NCBI GenBank assembly: GCA_012295225.1
Contig: WMKK01000011.1
Location: 257,928 to 321,927 of the forward strand
Source of the DNA: Ostreococcus mediterraneus
Lineage: Eukaryota > Chlorophyta > Mamiellophyceae > Mamiellales > Bathycoccaceae
Reading direction: 5' to 3'
Length of the DNA stretch: 64,000 nucleotides
In this document: positions 43,013-54,800 of the stretch, in pieces
How positions within the stretch are numbered: position 1 is the stretch's first letter
Layout: every line of letters begins with the position of its first letter
The notes under the pieces: generated by a model
Database searches by the model: none
The model's input: the letters and a program-made list of their open reading frames with translations, nothing else
Told to the model about the DNA's origin: nothing
Program-made: the position numbers and the translations under genes

Positions 43013-43269
43013 AACGAAAGAAGAGTGATGATTTGCGCGCGAGATTAATGTTGTCGAAGACGAAACCGAAGACAAACACCGCGACAGTCGCGCCGGCGAT
43101 CCGTAAGATGCTGCAAGAATTAGATTTACAACGCTTCCTTCCGAAATTTGCGCGCGAAGAGGTTGACGTGCGCGCGTTGAAGGTGATGAAGGATGCTGAT
43201 TATCGCGCGCTGAACATTCCCGTCGGACCGGCTGCGAAAATTCGAGACTTTGCGAGGAAGATTCGTTGA
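42730..43269 (+). CDS. small basic SAM-domain protein
   Basis: The protein is 179 residues. The first two thirds are basic and low in complexity (MPAKKRTSKPLAKTSK, a nine-Thr run encoded by an ACG repeat at 42987-43013, then KRKKSDDLRARL). The C-terminus holds a compact SAM domain, about residues 118-178: IRKMLQELDLQRFLPKFARE, EVDVRALKVMKDADYRALNI, PVGPAAKIRDFARKI. SAM domains of this late, short type mediate protein-protein or RNA contacts. The basic arm suggests a nuclear or nucleic-acid-bound protein (inference). The Thr run is a simple-repeat tract likely to vary between strains. Confidence 0.75.
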
Positions 43270-43495
43270 GAATGCCTACGTTGATGCGATGCAGGATGCG
43301 TATGACGATGCGTTTATGCGTGTGCCACGGCGCGGCGCGCGACTACGTTTCCCCTGCGCAGGTGGGGTGCATGCAATATTATATAGAGTAGTACCGGTAG
43401 CCGAAAGCGACGACGTCGCGAAAACGTCAAACGACAACGCGTCATTTCCCGACGCACGTACGCGCGACAACGATCACACGAAAAAGAGCACAATC

Positions 43496-44263
43496 ATGTC
43501 TGACGATTCATACTCGCTCCGTCTCACCGAAGACCTCTCGTACGTGCACCCGACGGCACCGCTTCCATCATGGATTAAAGGCTTCTTCATCACCGCCCTG
43601 CACTGCAACGACAACGCCATCGTCGACGCGTGCATCGAAGCGTGCGAGAAGCTCAACGACATGTGGTTCCGCGTCGCCTACGAACCTCATCGCGTTGACG
43701 GGGAGAAACCATTTACTAAAGCCGAAGCGTTGTGGATTCCGGGATGCGAAAGCTGCGCATTCGTCGCGCTTCGTCCCGACGACACCGATGCCAATGTGGC
43801 GTTGTTGGCCAAGGCGTTGGTGGATGAATGCCGCGAAGGCGCGGATTGGGTGCAACCCACGCATGTGGCGCGCGTCGTTCCTATTGAACGATGCGCGGCG
43901 GAGTTGGATTTACCAGCGTTGGCGAAAGAAATCGTCGGGCGGCATTTCCCGCCGCGCGACGACGACGACGACGACGCCGAGCCGATTACGTTTGAGGTGC
44001 ATTTCGAAAATCACCAACCGCTTTACCGGTACCATGCCAGCGACGTGAACCGCATCGTGGCGAGTTTCGTTCCCGAGGTCGGATACAAGGTGGATTTGAA
44101 GAACCCGCAAAAGACAATTCTCGTGATAAACGCGGGCGGGTCGGCGATGATGTCTGTGGTAGAAAATTACGATAAGCTTTTCCACTTCAATGTGAACCGC
44201 GCCGTGCATGACAAGCTCTCAGCGCACGTTCCTCGCGATGAAGAACGCACGACGTCGGCGTAA
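43496..44263 (+). CDS. THUMP-domain protein (Tan1/THUMPD1-like tRNA acetylation adaptor)
   Basis: The protein is 255 residues and starts MSDDSYSLRLTEDLSYVHPT. After a GFFITALHCNDNAIVDACIE strand-helix unit and a WIPGCESCAFVALR segment, the THUMP core reads PTHVARVVPIERCAAELDLP, ALAKEIVGRHFPP, ITFEVHFENH, and VASFVPEVGYKVDLKNPQKT followed by ILVINAG. This is the Tan1/THUMPD1 pattern: an RNA-binding partner of the NAT10/Kre33 acetyltransferase for N4-acetylcytidine in tRNA-Ser and tRNA-Leu. A DDDDDD run interrupts the domain between GRHFPPR and EPITFEV. The frame is open upstream to 43250 but overlaps the SAM-domain gene there; the ATG at 43496 is the sensible start. Confidence 0.87.
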   Translation: MSDDSYSLRLTEDLSYVHPTAPLPSWIKGFFITALHCNDNAIVDACIEACEKLNDMWFRVAYEPHRVDGEKPFTKAEALWIPGCESCAFVALRPDDTDANVALLAKALVDECREGADWVQPTHVARVVPIERCAAELDLPALAKEIVGRHFPPRDDDDDDAEPITFEVHFENHQPLYRYHASDVNRIVASFVPEVGYKVDLKNPQKTILVINAGGSAMMSVVENYDKLFHFNVNRAVHDKLSAHVPRDEERTTSA

Positions 44264-44731
44264 ATGACGACGACGCTGCGCGCGCCTCTATGCATGCGTT
44301 TACACAAGACTATGATTGATAACGTTCAATCGAACCGAAGACGCGCGCGTTTCAATCGAACGCGCGAACCTCAAACTTTTGATTTTCTTTGCACCTGCAC
44401 GCACGCGCACACATAGCGCTATAGATGGTGGAATTATCAACCTCGCATCATCTCGGCGTGTAATACGACGTCAAATGCTCAATGTGCGCACGACGTACCA
44501 TCATCGATGATATCCTTGCGTCCCGGCGACCCAACCCTATCCGCTTTCCGCGCAACTTCATTCGTCGCCGCACCGCGTTCGTCCATCACACGAACGCGTG
44601 AATTCGTAGATACACCGCACAAGGAACGGACTAACCGTTGCGTCGGTCCCGTAGCCGCCGACTCGACGACTATTTAACCTCTACCGTCTCTCGTTTGCAT
44701 TCGCACTCGATTGCATTCGAAGACGCGCACC
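44264..44731 (+). promoter_or_regulatory. upstream region of CYP51
   Basis: These 468 bases lie between the THUMP gene and CYP51. No ORF or RNA gene is recognised. Composition is less GC-rich than the genes. A TATA-like CTATTTAACC lies at about 44670-44679, some 55 bases before the CYP51 ATG, followed by pyrimidine-rich CTCTACCGTCTCTCG. It is probably the CYP51 promoter and 5' leader. Confidence 0.45.
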
Positions 44732-46258
44732 ATGACGGCGATGGCGGTCGTGGAACACATCAAGACCATGTACGCCACGACACCGCTGACGTATAGCATC
44801 CCAGCGACGTTGGTGACGATCATTGTCGCCCTGTTCGTCGCTGACGGGTTGTCACACGGGCCGTTGAAGCGTCGGGGCGCGCCTCCGGTGATCGGCGTCG
44901 CGCCCGTGTACGGCGGTATGCTGGAGTTCTTGAAGGGACCTATTGGGTTAATGGCGCGCGCGACGCCCAAGCACGGCGAAGTGTTCACAGTGCCTGTGTT
45001 TCACAAGCGCATTACGTTTTTGATTGGCCCCAAGGTGAGCGAGTTCTTCTTCAAGGCGAAGGATACGGAGATGTCGCAAAAGGAGGTGTACGAATTCAAC
45101 GTCCCGACGTTTGGTAAGGGCGTGGTGTTCGATGTCGATCACACCACGCGTGCGGAACAGTTTAGGTTTTTTGCGGACAGTTTGAAGAGTAACCGCTTGA
45201 GACTGTACGTGGGGATGATGGTGAAGGAGGCGGAGGATTATTTCGCAAAGTGGGGCGACCAGGGCGAAGTCGACTTGCTCGAAGTGCTCTCCGAGTTGAT
45301 TGTTCTCACCGCTTCGCGATGCTTGTTGGGGCGTGAGATTCGCGAAACGTTGTATTCCGAAGTCACGGAGTTGGTGCACGATTTGGACAAGGGTATGGTG
45401 CCGTTGTCGGTGTTTTTCCCGTACGCTCCGATTAAAGCGCACAGAAAGCGCGACGCGGCTAGAAAAAAGTTGGCGCAAATTTTCGACAAGGTGATCCAAA
45501 GCCGTCGTGAAAGCGGTGCGAGCGAGCCGGATGTGTTGCAAACATTCATCGATGCTCGCTATAAAGATGGTTCTCGTCTCACCAACGATCAAGTGCTCGG
45601 TATGTTGATTGCCGTGTTATTCGCCGGTCAGCACACGTCGTCCATCACGTCGTCGTGGACTGGTTTACTCGCCATCGCCAACAAGGACCGCGTCATGCCC
45701 GCGCTCATCGAAGAACAGCAAAAGATTATGAAAAAGCACGGCCACACGATTGATTTCGACATCTTAGCCAGCATGGATGAGTTGCACTTTGCCGTCAAGG
45801 AGGCGTTGCGCATGCACCCGCCGCTCATCATGTTGCTTCGCATGGCGCAAGTGCCGTTTGACGTCGAGACGACGACGGGCAAAAAGTACACCGTACCCAA
45901 GGGTCACATCGTCGCCACGTCCCCGGCGTTCGCGCACCGCATGGACATCGTGTACACCGACCCGGACCAGTACAAGCCCGAGCGATTCCGCGAGCCCAAC
46001 CCCGAGGATAAGGCGCAGTTTGCCTCGTTTATCGGTTTCGGCGGCGGTCGACACGGATGCATGGGCGAGACGTTTGCGTACATGCAAATTAAAACCATCT
46101 GGTCCATCTTACTGCGTAACTTTGACTTTGAACTCGTGGGAGGTTTACCCGAACCCGATTACGAAGGCATGGTTGTCGGCCCGAAGAAGAGCTGCGTGCG
46201 ATACACCAGAAGAACGCTCACCCAAAAGACGCCCACCAAGGCGCCGAAGAGCACGTAA
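44732..46258 (+). CDS. CYP51: CYP51 sterol 14-alpha-demethylase (obtusifoliol 14-demethylase)
   Basis: The protein is 508 residues and starts [20 protein letters not shown]. It has one N-terminal membrane anchor ([19 protein letters not shown]) followed by the hinge [17 protein letters not shown]450 marks in order: [16 protein letters not shown] (B-C region of CYP51), [13 protein letters not shown] (I helix, about residue 297), [15 protein letters not shown] (ExxR), [12 protein letters not shown], and [17 protein letters not shown] (haem Cys near residue 440). These together are diagnostic of CYP51, which removes the 14-methyl of obtusifoliol in sterol synthesis at the endoplasmic reticulum. 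The frame extends upstream of 44732 but without an ATG. Confidence 0.96.
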   Translation: MTAMAVVEHIKTMYATTPLTYSIPATLVTIIVALFVADGLSHGPLKRRGAPPVIGVAPVYGGMLEFLKGPIGLMARATPKHGEVFTVPVFHKRITFLIGPKVSEFFFKAKDTEMSQKEVYEFNVPTFGKGVVFDVDHTTRAEQFRFFADSLKSNRLRLYVGMMVKEAEDYFAKWGDQGEVDLLEVLSELIVLTASRCLLGREIRETLYSEVTELVHDLDKGMVPLSVFFPYAPIKAHRKRDAARKKLAQIFDKVIQSRRESGASEPDVLQTFIDARYKDGSRLTNDQVLGMLIAVLFAGQHTSSITSSWTGLLAIANKDRVMPALIEEQQKIMKKHGHTIDFDILASMDELHFAVKEALRMHPPLIMLLRMAQVPFDVETTTGKKYTVPKGHIVATSPAFAHRMDIVYTDPDQYKPERFREPNPEDKAQFASFIGFGGGRHGCMGETFAYMQIKTIWSILLRNFDFELVGGLPEPDYEGMVVGPKKSCVRYTRRTLTQKTPTKAPKST

Positions 46259-46508
46259 CGTCAAAAGACACACGACGTCCGAGCGACCACGCGTTCGCAT
46301 TATTCCGCCGTTGCAATCACACACACACGCACATACACAAACACATATTTACATGCATTCACGTATATCGCACGCGGCATCCATCCGACGTCTCGCGTCG
46401 TCACTCCACCATCGAAGCGCGCGTTCGCGTTCGCGTCCCGACTACCCTAGGGTGTACGCTCACTTTCCCACACTCCTGACTCCTCGACGCACGCAGACGC
46501 CGATCGCG

Positions 46509-47459
46509 ATGCGTCGCGCCTCGCGAACCGCGCTCAGCGCGCTCTCTCGCGCGGTTGATCCCGCGCACGCGACGACCGCGACCGCGACCGCGACGACGAG
46601 GGCGTTTTCGATCGCCATGCTGCGCGATCGCGGCGCCACATCGTCCACGTCATTCGCGTCGTCTTCGTCGTCGACGACGTCGTCGGCGTCGATGACGCGC
46701 GCGCGGTCGTACGCGAGTAAACGCGCGCGACCTCAGGTGCCGCTCACAGCGGAAGATATGGGGACGATTCGCGTGGTAAAGGTGACGGAAGCGACGCAGA
46801 CGCTGACGCCAGAGGATGGGACGCTCTACGGCGAGGCTCCGGAGCGTTGGGAGACTCGCGAACGGGCGGTGATGACGGCTGAGGCCGAAGCAGAGTTGGA
46901 TGCGTTGCTTGCGACGTATGCGGAGACGCGGGTGGTGGAGGATTCGGGTTTGCCGTCGATGGAGGAGATATTAGCGGGCGTCGAGGCGGAGGAGGCGGAG
47001 GAGCGACGGGCGCGAGACGTGGAACGCGCGGCGGAGGAAGAGGCGGTCGTTCGTGTACCAATTCGTGACTCTGCGGGGAGAAGCTATGGCACGGGGAAGA
47101 GAAAGTGCGCGGTGGCGCGCGTGTGGCTTACGCCTGGACGTGGGGAGCATAAGGTGAACGGGAAGCCGTACGACGAGTACTTCTCCGCGCCGACGATGCG
47201 CGCGGACATGGTGTCGCCATTCTTCGTGAGCGACACTTTGGGGCTGTTCACCGCCACCGCCACCGTGCATGGTGGTGGAGTGAGCGGTCAGGCCCAAGCC
47301 GTGCGGCACGGTATTTCCGTGGCGTTACAAAACTACGATCCAGTGTTTCGACCGGCGCTCAAAGCCGCCGGTTTCTTAAAGCGCGACCCGCGCGTCGTGG
47401 AACGTAAGAAACCCGGTAAGGCCAAGGCTCGCAAGTCCTTCGCGTGGGTGAAGCGTTAG
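46509..47459 (+). CDS. mitochondrial ribosomal protein uS9m
   Basis: The protein is 316 residues. The N-terminus [16 protein letters not shown]..., followed by Ala/Thr/Ser-rich sequence, is a mitochondrial targeting peptide. A middle charged region (residues about 80-180) precedes the S9 domain from about residue 193: [80 protein letters not shown] and the basic tail [11 protein letters not shown] (bacterial S9 ends GRRRPQFSKR). The upstream extension of this frame runs through the CYP51 gene and is not coding. A ribosomal-type leader with CCCTAGGG lies at about 46445-46452. Confidence 0.93.
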   Translation: MRRASRTALSALSRAVDPAHATTATATATTRAFSIAMLRDRGATSSTSFASSSSSTTSSASMTRARSYASKRARPQVPLTAEDMGTIRVVKVTEATQTLTPEDGTLYGEAPERWETRERAVMTAEAEAELDALLATYAETRVVEDSGLPSMEEILAGVEAEEAEERRARDVERAAEEEAVVRVPIRDSAGRSYGTGKRKCAVARVWLTPGRGEHKVNGKPYDEYFSAPTMRADMVSPFFVSDTLGLFTATATVHGGGVSGQAQAVRHGISVALQNYDPVFRPALKAAGFLKRDPRVVERKKPGKAKARKSFAWVKR

Positions 47460-47589
47460 GTTTGGCGCGTATTTCGTGCGCGTCTCTGTCACTGGCGGGA
47501 GCTCGTGACATTTAATACAGATTTTAGTCACATTCGTAGTCGACATTCGCGAGTCCAGCCTCCTCATTGTTCGTCGCGTCATAATATCC

Positions 47590-48060
47590 ATGAACGCCCT
47601 CGCTCGCGCGCGCGCGCTCGCCCGTGCGTTCACGTCGCTTTCCTCGTCCTCGTCATCGGTCGTGTCGGTGTCGACGACGACGGCGCGCGTGTGGACGTCG
47701 GCAGAGCCGTCGTCGACGCGCGTCGGTGGATCTTTAGGTGAGACGGCCCGCGCGTTTGCCGCGAGCGCGTCGCCGCGTGTCGGTTCGTCGGCGTTCGCGA
47801 GCAGTGATGATGTCGATGACGCGCATGACGGAGAGGCGGCGGTGATGTCGAGCGCACCGAAGCCGACAAAGCATAAGAATCACATCAAGCGCATGATGCA
47901 GCGGGACGCGGCGCGACGCGAAAACGCTCGGAAACACAAGGAAGGCAAGCGTATGCGCGCGGTGGAGCGCGAGGAGAAGAGACTGGATCGATGGAGAGGG
48001 GCGGTGGCGATGAAGGAGGAGTATGCGAGACGTAATGCGAGTGGTGCTGGCGGGGGATAG
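47590..48060 (+). CDS. small organelle-targeted basic protein, unknown
   Basis: The protein is 156 residues. The first 60 or so residues (MNALARARALARAFTSLSSS) look like a mitochondrial or plastid presequence, with Ser and Thr/Val runs. The mature part is short and very basic: KPTKHKNHIKRMMQRDAARR, ENARKHKEGKRMRAVEREEK, RLDRWRGAVAMKEEYARR. It forms a probable long helix of the kind seen in small organellar ribosomal or nucleoid proteins. No family is recognised with confidence. It follows the uS9m gene by 130 bases on the same strand, which may hint at a shared organelle. Confidence 0.6.
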   Translation: MNALARARALARAFTSLSSSSSSVVSVSTTTARVWTSAEPSSTRVGGSLGETARAFAASASPRVGSSAFASSDDVDDAHDGEAAVMSSAPKPTKHKNHIKRMMQRDAARRENARKHKEGKRMRAVEREEKRLDRWRGAVAMKEEYARRNASGAGGG

Positions 48061-48265
48061 AAGGGATGCAAGACGTCGGTAGGTTTATCGAGTCGCGGAG
48101 CGTTTCGGTAAACAATAATTGTAGTACGAGGAAGAGAGGTTTGTGTGCCACGCGAGTGATATTGTGTTGTAGTACAAATGTAGTGCGTTTTTATTTACAG
48201 TGTGTGTTATCGCGCGACGCTGTTGTTGTACAAGCGATTGCTGCTTTGTTGTTTTCTTTCGTGAA

Positions 48266-51097
48266 TTATTTCTGACGCGGCGGCGCTTCCCACGGTTCCG
48301 GCACCCAAGACGCATCGAGTTTCTCGGGCGCTTTGAGCGTATTCGTTCCCGCTCCAGACGCCCGTCTCACTGGTTCAAATTTCGTTGCCGTCGTGTGTAA
48401 GGCGTGAGCAAACTTTTCGCTCGCCTTTTCGCGCAAACTCAAATTCGCGTGCTCTGGGCCCAACTCGGCGGCGTCCAAAAACCGATCCGTTGCCGCTTCC
48501 CATGAAAGTCTGTACGAATCAGATGTGCTCAGCGGCGTCGGTTCACTCGTCAATGCCTTTTTCACGCACGAGCTAAACTCTTCAGGGTTGTTATAGATGA
48601 GACAGTTTGGAAACGTCGAGAAGAATTCGTTGCTCGGGTGCTTGGCGCACACGACAAATTTCCCCATCGCCAACGCCTCCGCCGTCGTCGTGGCCACGAC
48701 GTCCGAAAGTGACGGGTTGACGAAAACCTTGTAATCGTGAATATCCGACGCGGCGTGATCCTTGCGACCTTGGAAGTTCAACGGTAGGTTGAGCTTTTTT
48801 GAGTTGCTTTGAACGGCGTCCAAATCTTCGCCATTGCCAAACACATCCATCTCGAGTGGGCACTCCTTGCCCGTTTCGCTGCTGTTATGCTCGGAAACGC
48901 GATCGAGTAGTTCCTTGTAACCCTTGCCCCAAACCACTTTGCCTAGGAAGTACGCGCCTTTCGTGAACACGGGCTTTTCAGCGAGCTTGGCGTTGGACGT
49001 CGAGCGGCCGATGGACGCCAGCGGCTTCTTTCCCTTTTCACCCTTGGCCGTCGACTCTGTCTTCGCCTTGGCCTCCTTGGCTTTCTTTTCGCCGACATCT
49101 AGGAAGATTGGCGACACGCCATGGACGTTCATGGTGGTACTCTTTGGGAATTCTTGCACCGCGTCGGAGAGCTTGATGATTTTGTGACAGTGCACGCGAG
49201 AGACGACGTTGTTGATAAACCTCAACGCCTTCTCCTTTACCTCACCATTCTCTTCGAGTCGAACGTAATCGAGGTAGTTTGTGTGCACAATCCCGACGAC
49301 GTGATTGAACTTGTCCGTCCACCGCTCGCCCGCGTGGTACCAATTCAAGTGTTCTGGCTCTTCCAACACGGCAATGTCGGATTCTCGATCGCCCGGAATG
49401 TACGACGTCAAATCACCGACAGGGATGATGCTGTACTTGTCCGTGGCGTATCTCCCAGGATAGAACGACAAGTTCAAGTCGGGTTCGAACCCGCAGCGCT
49501 CCTTGACCCACTTTTTCACGTACTCGCCTTGCTCTTCGGGAGTGTTGAAAATCATATTCGGATGCACGAGCGCTTGCTCGTTTGGAGCTAAAAAAGGAAT
49601 CACCAGAGTGACTTTGTGCAAGCCGCGTCGGGCCAAGTACGCGGCGCGAAGCAAAGGATTCACGGCAGTGCCTGTCATCCACGGTAGCGTTGCCGTGGTG
49701 ACGATGGCCACCGACCGTCCAGGTTCGCGCACCGACCTCGGAGCGTCCTTGCCTTTCAGCCCGGTGCCTCCGCTACGCTCTTGCTTGTCCTTGGCTTGAG
49801 CGTCGCGCATAAAGTCTGCGAGTTCTTTGCTTTCGGCGCGTGGTAGGCGCGTAGCCATGCTCGACGAATTCGACGATACGCTCGCGTCATGCGGCGATGA
49901 CACGGTGATGATATCCTCGGGTTGTCCCGTGATGCGCCGCACGGCGTTTTGAAAGTCGCTCAGCGCGTTTGGCAAGCTTATCGGCCTTGGAAATCGCTCG
50001 CTGATGCCCTTCTTAAACGAATCAAACATGTTTTCATTATCCTTTGGCGTGCTCGGCTGAGATGTGACCAAGTCGTCGAGAGCATCGGTGGACGTGCTTG
50101 GGGACACGCGCTTTGGCGAAAGTTGTCCGTTAAACTTCCCAGTCATCGACGGCATCGACGGTAAATCCTTTGCGCGCCCCGGCGTCGTCGGTGCCGACGA
50201 CGCTGGCGTCGTAGACGTTGACGATTCAATCGTTTCAGACATCGCGCGACGTCTGTTGAGCGATCGCCGTTTGCTTGGCGATTTGGGCGGCGACGTCGTC
50301 GCCAATGTCGTCGTCGCCGCCGCCGCCGTCGACGACTTATCCTTCATCATATTCGTATTAATCGCCTTGAATACGTCCCACTCCTCGCCCCATTTTGGAA
50401 GCGACGGCGCCTTGGGCATAGATTTCACGATGAGCGCCTGCAAATCTTGCGCCGACGTCGCGCGACCTTGCGACGAATCGCCCTCGTCGCCCTGAGACGC
50501 CGTCGCGACGCTTTCGCTCTTACGTCGCGGCCGACGCAAACGCTCCATAAACCGCGCGTCATCCAACTTTGCCAACGAATCCTGACTCGCACGGCGCGCC
50601 ATCTCTGTTATCGTACTAATCGTCAATGCCTTCTTACGACCAGCTCGATGCGACGCGGTATCGCCTTCGCGACTGCCGGCGCGTTCGAACCCATCCTCGT
50701 CTCTCGCGCCTCGCCCGAGTGGAAAATTTTGTGCAAAACTAATCTTCTTTGCCGAAATCGCCTTCTCCACCTCGCTCGAAAAGTGCTCCACGCCGCGGTC
50801 CATCGCCGCTTTCAACTGATCCATGCTGAACGCGCCATCTCCATTCGCCGCGGTTCCAGACGACGTCGACGTCGACGCGCCCGCGCCAGCGCCAGCGTCG
50901 CTCCCTTTCCTCAACGAAAACGACCCCACACCCATCACACCGCGCTGCTCACCACCCGCACCCGCACGCACCACATCCTTCCCACGCATCGTCGTCGTCG
51001 TCGTCGTCGTCACCCCCCCCAGCGTCGCCGTCGTCGCCGTCCCGCGCCCGCGTCTCGTCTCTCGCCCGTCGGCGTCTCGCGTCGGCGTCTTCCCCAT
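48266..51097 (-). CDS. DGD1: DGD1-type digalactosyldiacylglycerol synthase
   Basis: The protein is 943 residues. About 450 N-terminal residues are low in complexity and charged (Thr, Gly and Ser runs, then segments such as DQLKAAMDRGVEHFSSEVEK). The catalytic GT-B part, about residues 454-905, begins RSVAIVTTATLPWMTGTAVN, then PLLRAAYLARRG and LVIPFLAPNEQALVHPNMIF. It continues with SIIPVGDLTSYIPGDRESDI, VLEEPEHLNWYHAGERWTDK, GIVHTNYLDYVRLE, YFLGKVVWGKGYKELLD, FVNPSLSDVVATTTAEALAM and GKFVVCAKHPSNEFF. These blocks are specific to plant DGD1/DGD2, which add a galactose from UDP-Gal to MGDG at the plastid envelope. An insert rich in Lys/Ala/Glu lies within the domain (KKAKEAKAKTESTAKGEKGK). The extended N-terminus resembles DGD1 more than DGD2. 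Confidence 0.93.
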   Translation of the reverse strand: MGKTPTRDADGRETRRGRGTATTATLGGVTTTTTTTMRGKDVVRAGAGGEQRGVMGVGSFSLRKGSDAGAGAGASTSTSSGTAANGDGAFSMDQLKAAMDRGVEHFSSEVEKAISAKKISFAQNFPLGRGARDEDGFERAGSREGDTASHRAGRKKALTISTITEMARRASQDSLAKLDDARFMERLRRPRRKSESVATASQGDEGDSSQGRATSAQDLQALIVKSMPKAPSLPKWGEEWDVFKAINTNMMKDKSSTAAAATTTLATTSPPKSPSKRRSLNRRRAMSETIESSTSTTPASSAPTTPGRAKDLPSMPSMTGKFNGQLSPKRVSPSTSTDALDDLVTSQPSTPKDNENMFDSFKKGISERFPRPISLPNALSDFQNAVRRITGQPEDIITVSSPHDASVSSNSSSMATRLPRAESKELADFMRDAQAKDKQERSGGTGLKGKDAPRSVREPGRSVAIVTTATLPWMTGTAVNPLLRAAYLARRGLHKVTLVIPFLAPNEQALVHPNMIFNTPEEQGEYVKKWVKERCGFEPDLNLSFYPGRYATDKYSIIPVGDLTSYIPGDRESDIAVLEEPEHLNWYHAGERWTDKFNHVVGIVHTNYLDYVRLEENGEVKEKALRFINNVVSRVHCHKIIKLSDAVQEFPKSTTMNVHGVSPIFLDVGEKKAKEAKAKTESTAKGEKGKKPLASIGRSTSNAKLAEKPVFTKGAYFLGKVVWGKGYKELLDRVSEHNSSETGKECPLEMDVFGNGEDLDAVQSNSKKLNLPLNFQGRKDHAASDIHDYKVFVNPSLSDVVATTTAEALAMGKFVVCAKHPSNEFFSTFPNCLIYNNPEEFSSCVKKALTSEPTPLSTSDSYRLSWEAATDRFLDAAELGPEHANLSLREKASEKFAHALHTTATKFEPVRRASGAGTNTLKAPEKLDASWVPEPWEAPPRQK

Positions 51098-51353
51098 GCG
51101 CGCCGCGTTCGCGTCCGCGCCCGCGGCTCACGCGCGCCGCACACCGCCAGGCGCGACCGCGTCACGCGCACGCCCACCCCTCGCGCGTGCGCGTGCGCGT
51201 CGTCGTCGTCGTCGTCGTCGTTCGCGCGCGAATGAGAGCCGTCTGGTGGTGCGGTGCCTATCCACGCGAAATCGAAATCAAAATCCACCGTCGCCGTCAC
51301 CGCCGTCGTCGCGCGTCGCGTCCGCGTGGAGGCGATGCGCGCGCGAGGTCGTT

Positions 51354-51397
<44 letters not shown>

Positions 51398-51814
51398 TCG
51401 TCCCGTGCCGTGCCGTGCCGTCGCGTTATCGCGCGTCGTCGGCGCGCGAGCGAACGATGTGCATCCAAGAAAATACCCATAACTTTTCACAGGAAAGTGG
51501 CTGAAAGCACGGCGAAATGCTATGAACGGTCGCGCGTTCGCTCTTGGAGACTAATCGAATTTCTGCAGTCCTTTTCTTTTGTTTGGATGCGTCGCTTCGC
51601 GTCCGCCGAGCGACGATCGCACGCGTTCCGACGCGGTGACGCATCTTTTGCGCGTTCGTTCGCGGTCGCGCGCGCGCGCCCGTCTGCGCGGCGCGCACAA
51701 AATTCCACACACAGACGATGGATGGGTGATGCATGCAGCGCGCGTTTGTTTTTGATTCAAATTTAAGATTCGTACTGGACGTCAGTGTGCGACGACGACG
51801 GTCGGGTGGTGAGG
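51098..51814. other. divergent upstream region of DGD1 and WAPL
   Basis: These 717 bases lie between two divergent start codons. The region contains simple repeats: a CGT run at about 51208-51231 and a TCGTCC run at about 51353-51396. It also holds the motif AATACCCATAACTTTTCACA at about 51473-51492, which recurs inverted at 55.2 kb. No gene is supported. Confidence 0.45.
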
Positions 51815-54800
51815 ATGCCGAGAAAGGCGCAGACGACGACGACGTCGCGGTCGCGGTCTCACGCGGCGCCAGTGCCGCCGGTGGCGGACGCCGCGCGCAC
51901 GGCGTCGAGAGCCACCGATCCATTCGCCTTTGAGCACGCCACCGATGCGCTGTTCACCGCCGTGGATGACGAAGTGCTCGCCGAAGACGACGCGAGTGAG
52001 GACGAGGATAGGCGCGAGATGGCGACGGGGGCGCGCGCGAGCGCGAGTTTGGGGTTCGCGCGCGCGTTGAAAGGGGCTGGGGTGTCGGTGTTTGAAAAGT
52101 TGAGGCGGGAAAAGGAGGCGCTGGCGCGCGCGGCGAAGGAGGTTCGAGAGGGGTTTAATCATCGGTTTGGTTCGGGAAAGACGACGACGACGACGACGAC
52201 GACGAGTGCGGGTGTGGGTGGTGAGGTGACGCGCGCGGTGGTGGATGATGTTGGGCGTCGTCGGGAGGAGGACGCGTTCGACGACGTCGAGGACGCCGAG
52301 GCGACGACGGCGGGCGAGACAAAGGAGGACGTCGCGGCGAACGAGCCGGTGGCTCGTGTTCCCTTGGTCGAGAGTGAAGACGATGACGATGAAGATGATG
52401 ATAATGACAACATGGATGATGCCGCGAATGCGAGGCCGGTGCGCGTGGCGGAGGATTTATTTGATGAAGTCGCCGCGGCGTCGCCCAACGCCAGACGCGT
52501 CGAAAAGACGGCGCAGCGCATCGTTCGGAAAGGGAAATCTGTCGCCGCTGCCGCCAAGGATGATGAAAACCCAAGCACGAGCGGCGCGGCGGCTACTATT
52601 AGTACAGATGTTGGCGTTCCACGAAAGTTGGCGGCGCAGAAGCGTCCTTTGGCTGAGGCTGCGGCGCGCTCGAGAGAACGCAAGCCGCCGAACGCGAAGA
52701 AAACTAAAGTCACGCTCAAGGAATTCGCGGGCGAAGACGACTCGGGGATGATTGGTGGATGTGATGACCACATGGATGACGTCATGCCGCGTTCTGGCGC
52801 GCAGTTGGCGGATATCGATGAAGCAAACTACGCGGTGTCTGGGTTGTCGAGCATTCGGGACGTAAAGGAGAAGATTCGATGCGTCAACGTTCTCGTGAGT
52901 CTACTCACGGATCAACGCAAGCGACGACTTTTGCACTCGCATGGGTTGCACGCGAAAATCGCAAACGCCGCACACGACGCGGCGCTGAGTGCGAACGCGC
53001 CCAAGGTTTTGAAATTTGGCTCTAGCGCTTTGCTCTACCTCGCGAGTTTGGATTTGAAGCCGCCGGCGAGCGACGTCATGCTCAGCGACAAGGCGGCGAA
53101 CGCGTGTCGGTCGTTGCTCAAGCACAGCGCGTCGGACAAGGATGCGGTGTACATCAAGGTTGAATCTACGATTCGTAACTCGCTCAGGGGAATGAAATTC
53201 TTACCGCACGAGGCCAAGGATGCGCAAACGCTCGCGCTCCTCGTCGCGCACCACGCGCTCAAGCAGGAGCAAGACGCGATTCTCGCCTCTGGTAAAGGAC
53301 CAGGCGCGGGCGACAGTGCTAATGAGTTCCGCACGCGATTGACGCGCGCGAACGCCATCACTGAAGTGTGCAATCTCGTCGCCGAATCGACGCGAACGCT
53401 GCAAAAGTTTGCCGCGGTGTGCTTTGCGCCGACGGATGCGTCGACGAGCGCCGTCGACGTTGACGCCGACGAGCTCGATGAGTTCGCGACGAAAGCTGCG
53501 CAATGTACCGCGCGTTTGTTCCGGTGTTCGCGAGTTTTAGAATCAGCCACGTTTGAATCCACAGAGGCGTGCGCGGTGGTGTCTTCAACGTCGCTCCATC
53601 ACGGCAAGGAGGACGACTCGAGCTCGTCGGATGGACGACGTCGCCGGCGCCTAGAATTGCTCGCGCTCAAAACGGGCGCGTTCATGCAAAGCCCAGCGGC
53701 AAAGGAGAACACAAGTGTGAACGCCGGTGGCGCTGTGCGTCGCGGAAATGGTAGCGCCAGCGCACCTATTGACATCGCGTCGTCGCCGTCGCCGGTGAAG
53801 AGTCGACTTGGAGGCATCACGATGACGCCGCCGAGCACGCCGGGCGCTGCGCGGCTTGTAGGCGACGGTAACGACCGCGACGAGGACGACGAACGAATCA
53901 CGCCGCTGTCTTCTCCCGTACCCATCGGACTGTTGCACTCGCAACGAAGCCGTTCGGGCGCGGTGGAAAATTCCATCGCGTGGCTCGCCGATAACGGCCT
54001 TCGCACACCGGTGAAGGGCAGTTCTGCAAACGCGTACACGGCAACGCGCGCGCTCGTCGATGCGCTTCCCGCACTCGCCGCAGCGACCACGGCATCGTTG
54101 ATTGGTGCCAAAAAAGGTACCGACATGAGTGGTATTCGCGTCATGTACGACGGCGGATTAGCGCTCGACCATCGCGTGGCTACGGGGACATGCAAGTCGG
54201 TGTTGAGTGTGTTGATGAACGTTACGAATGAAAACATTGAAGGGTGCGAGGCGGTGTGCGGCGAAGACGATGGCGGGTTGTTAATCATCGCCTCATTGAT
54301 TCCTTGGTTTGCGCGAAGCGTCGAAGGGTACACGCTGAGCGAATTGAAATCCAAGCAACAGCGTTCGCGCGTGCCTCGAGACGACGCCGGGTCGTCGTTA
54401 CTCAACGCTGCGCTCGCGTTGTTGGTGAACATCATCGAAGTCGACACATCCATGGCGGGTAAGCTTAGAAGTACCATGGTGGACATTGATGGCAAAGCTG
54501 TGTCGTTCATCGACGTCCTCACGCTGTTATTCCTGCAAAGCGGCGGCGCGGATGACGACAAAGACGACGCCAATAACGCCGCCGACGAGCACGTCACAGC
54601 AGAGATGATCGAAAAGCATCAAAGAGACGGCGATGATGTCATCCTCCAGGCATACACCGCGCTTCTCTTGGCGTTTCTCATCGAAGACCAACCCGCGATG
54701 CGCGCCGAAGTCACGTCGAGATTCCCACCGAGCGCTGGTTTAAAACCGCTCGCCGACACGCTCGAGCGATTTCACTCCTTCCACGAGAGCCTAAACAGCA

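Noticed and set aside
45777-46508. N-terminal extension of the uS9m frame through CYP51
   Set aside because: It overlaps CYP51 coding sequence in another frame. The mitochondrial presequence starts at 46509.
52157-52203. Possible intron at the ACG repeat in WAPL
   Set aside because: The frame stays open and simply encodes a Thr run; no need for splicing.
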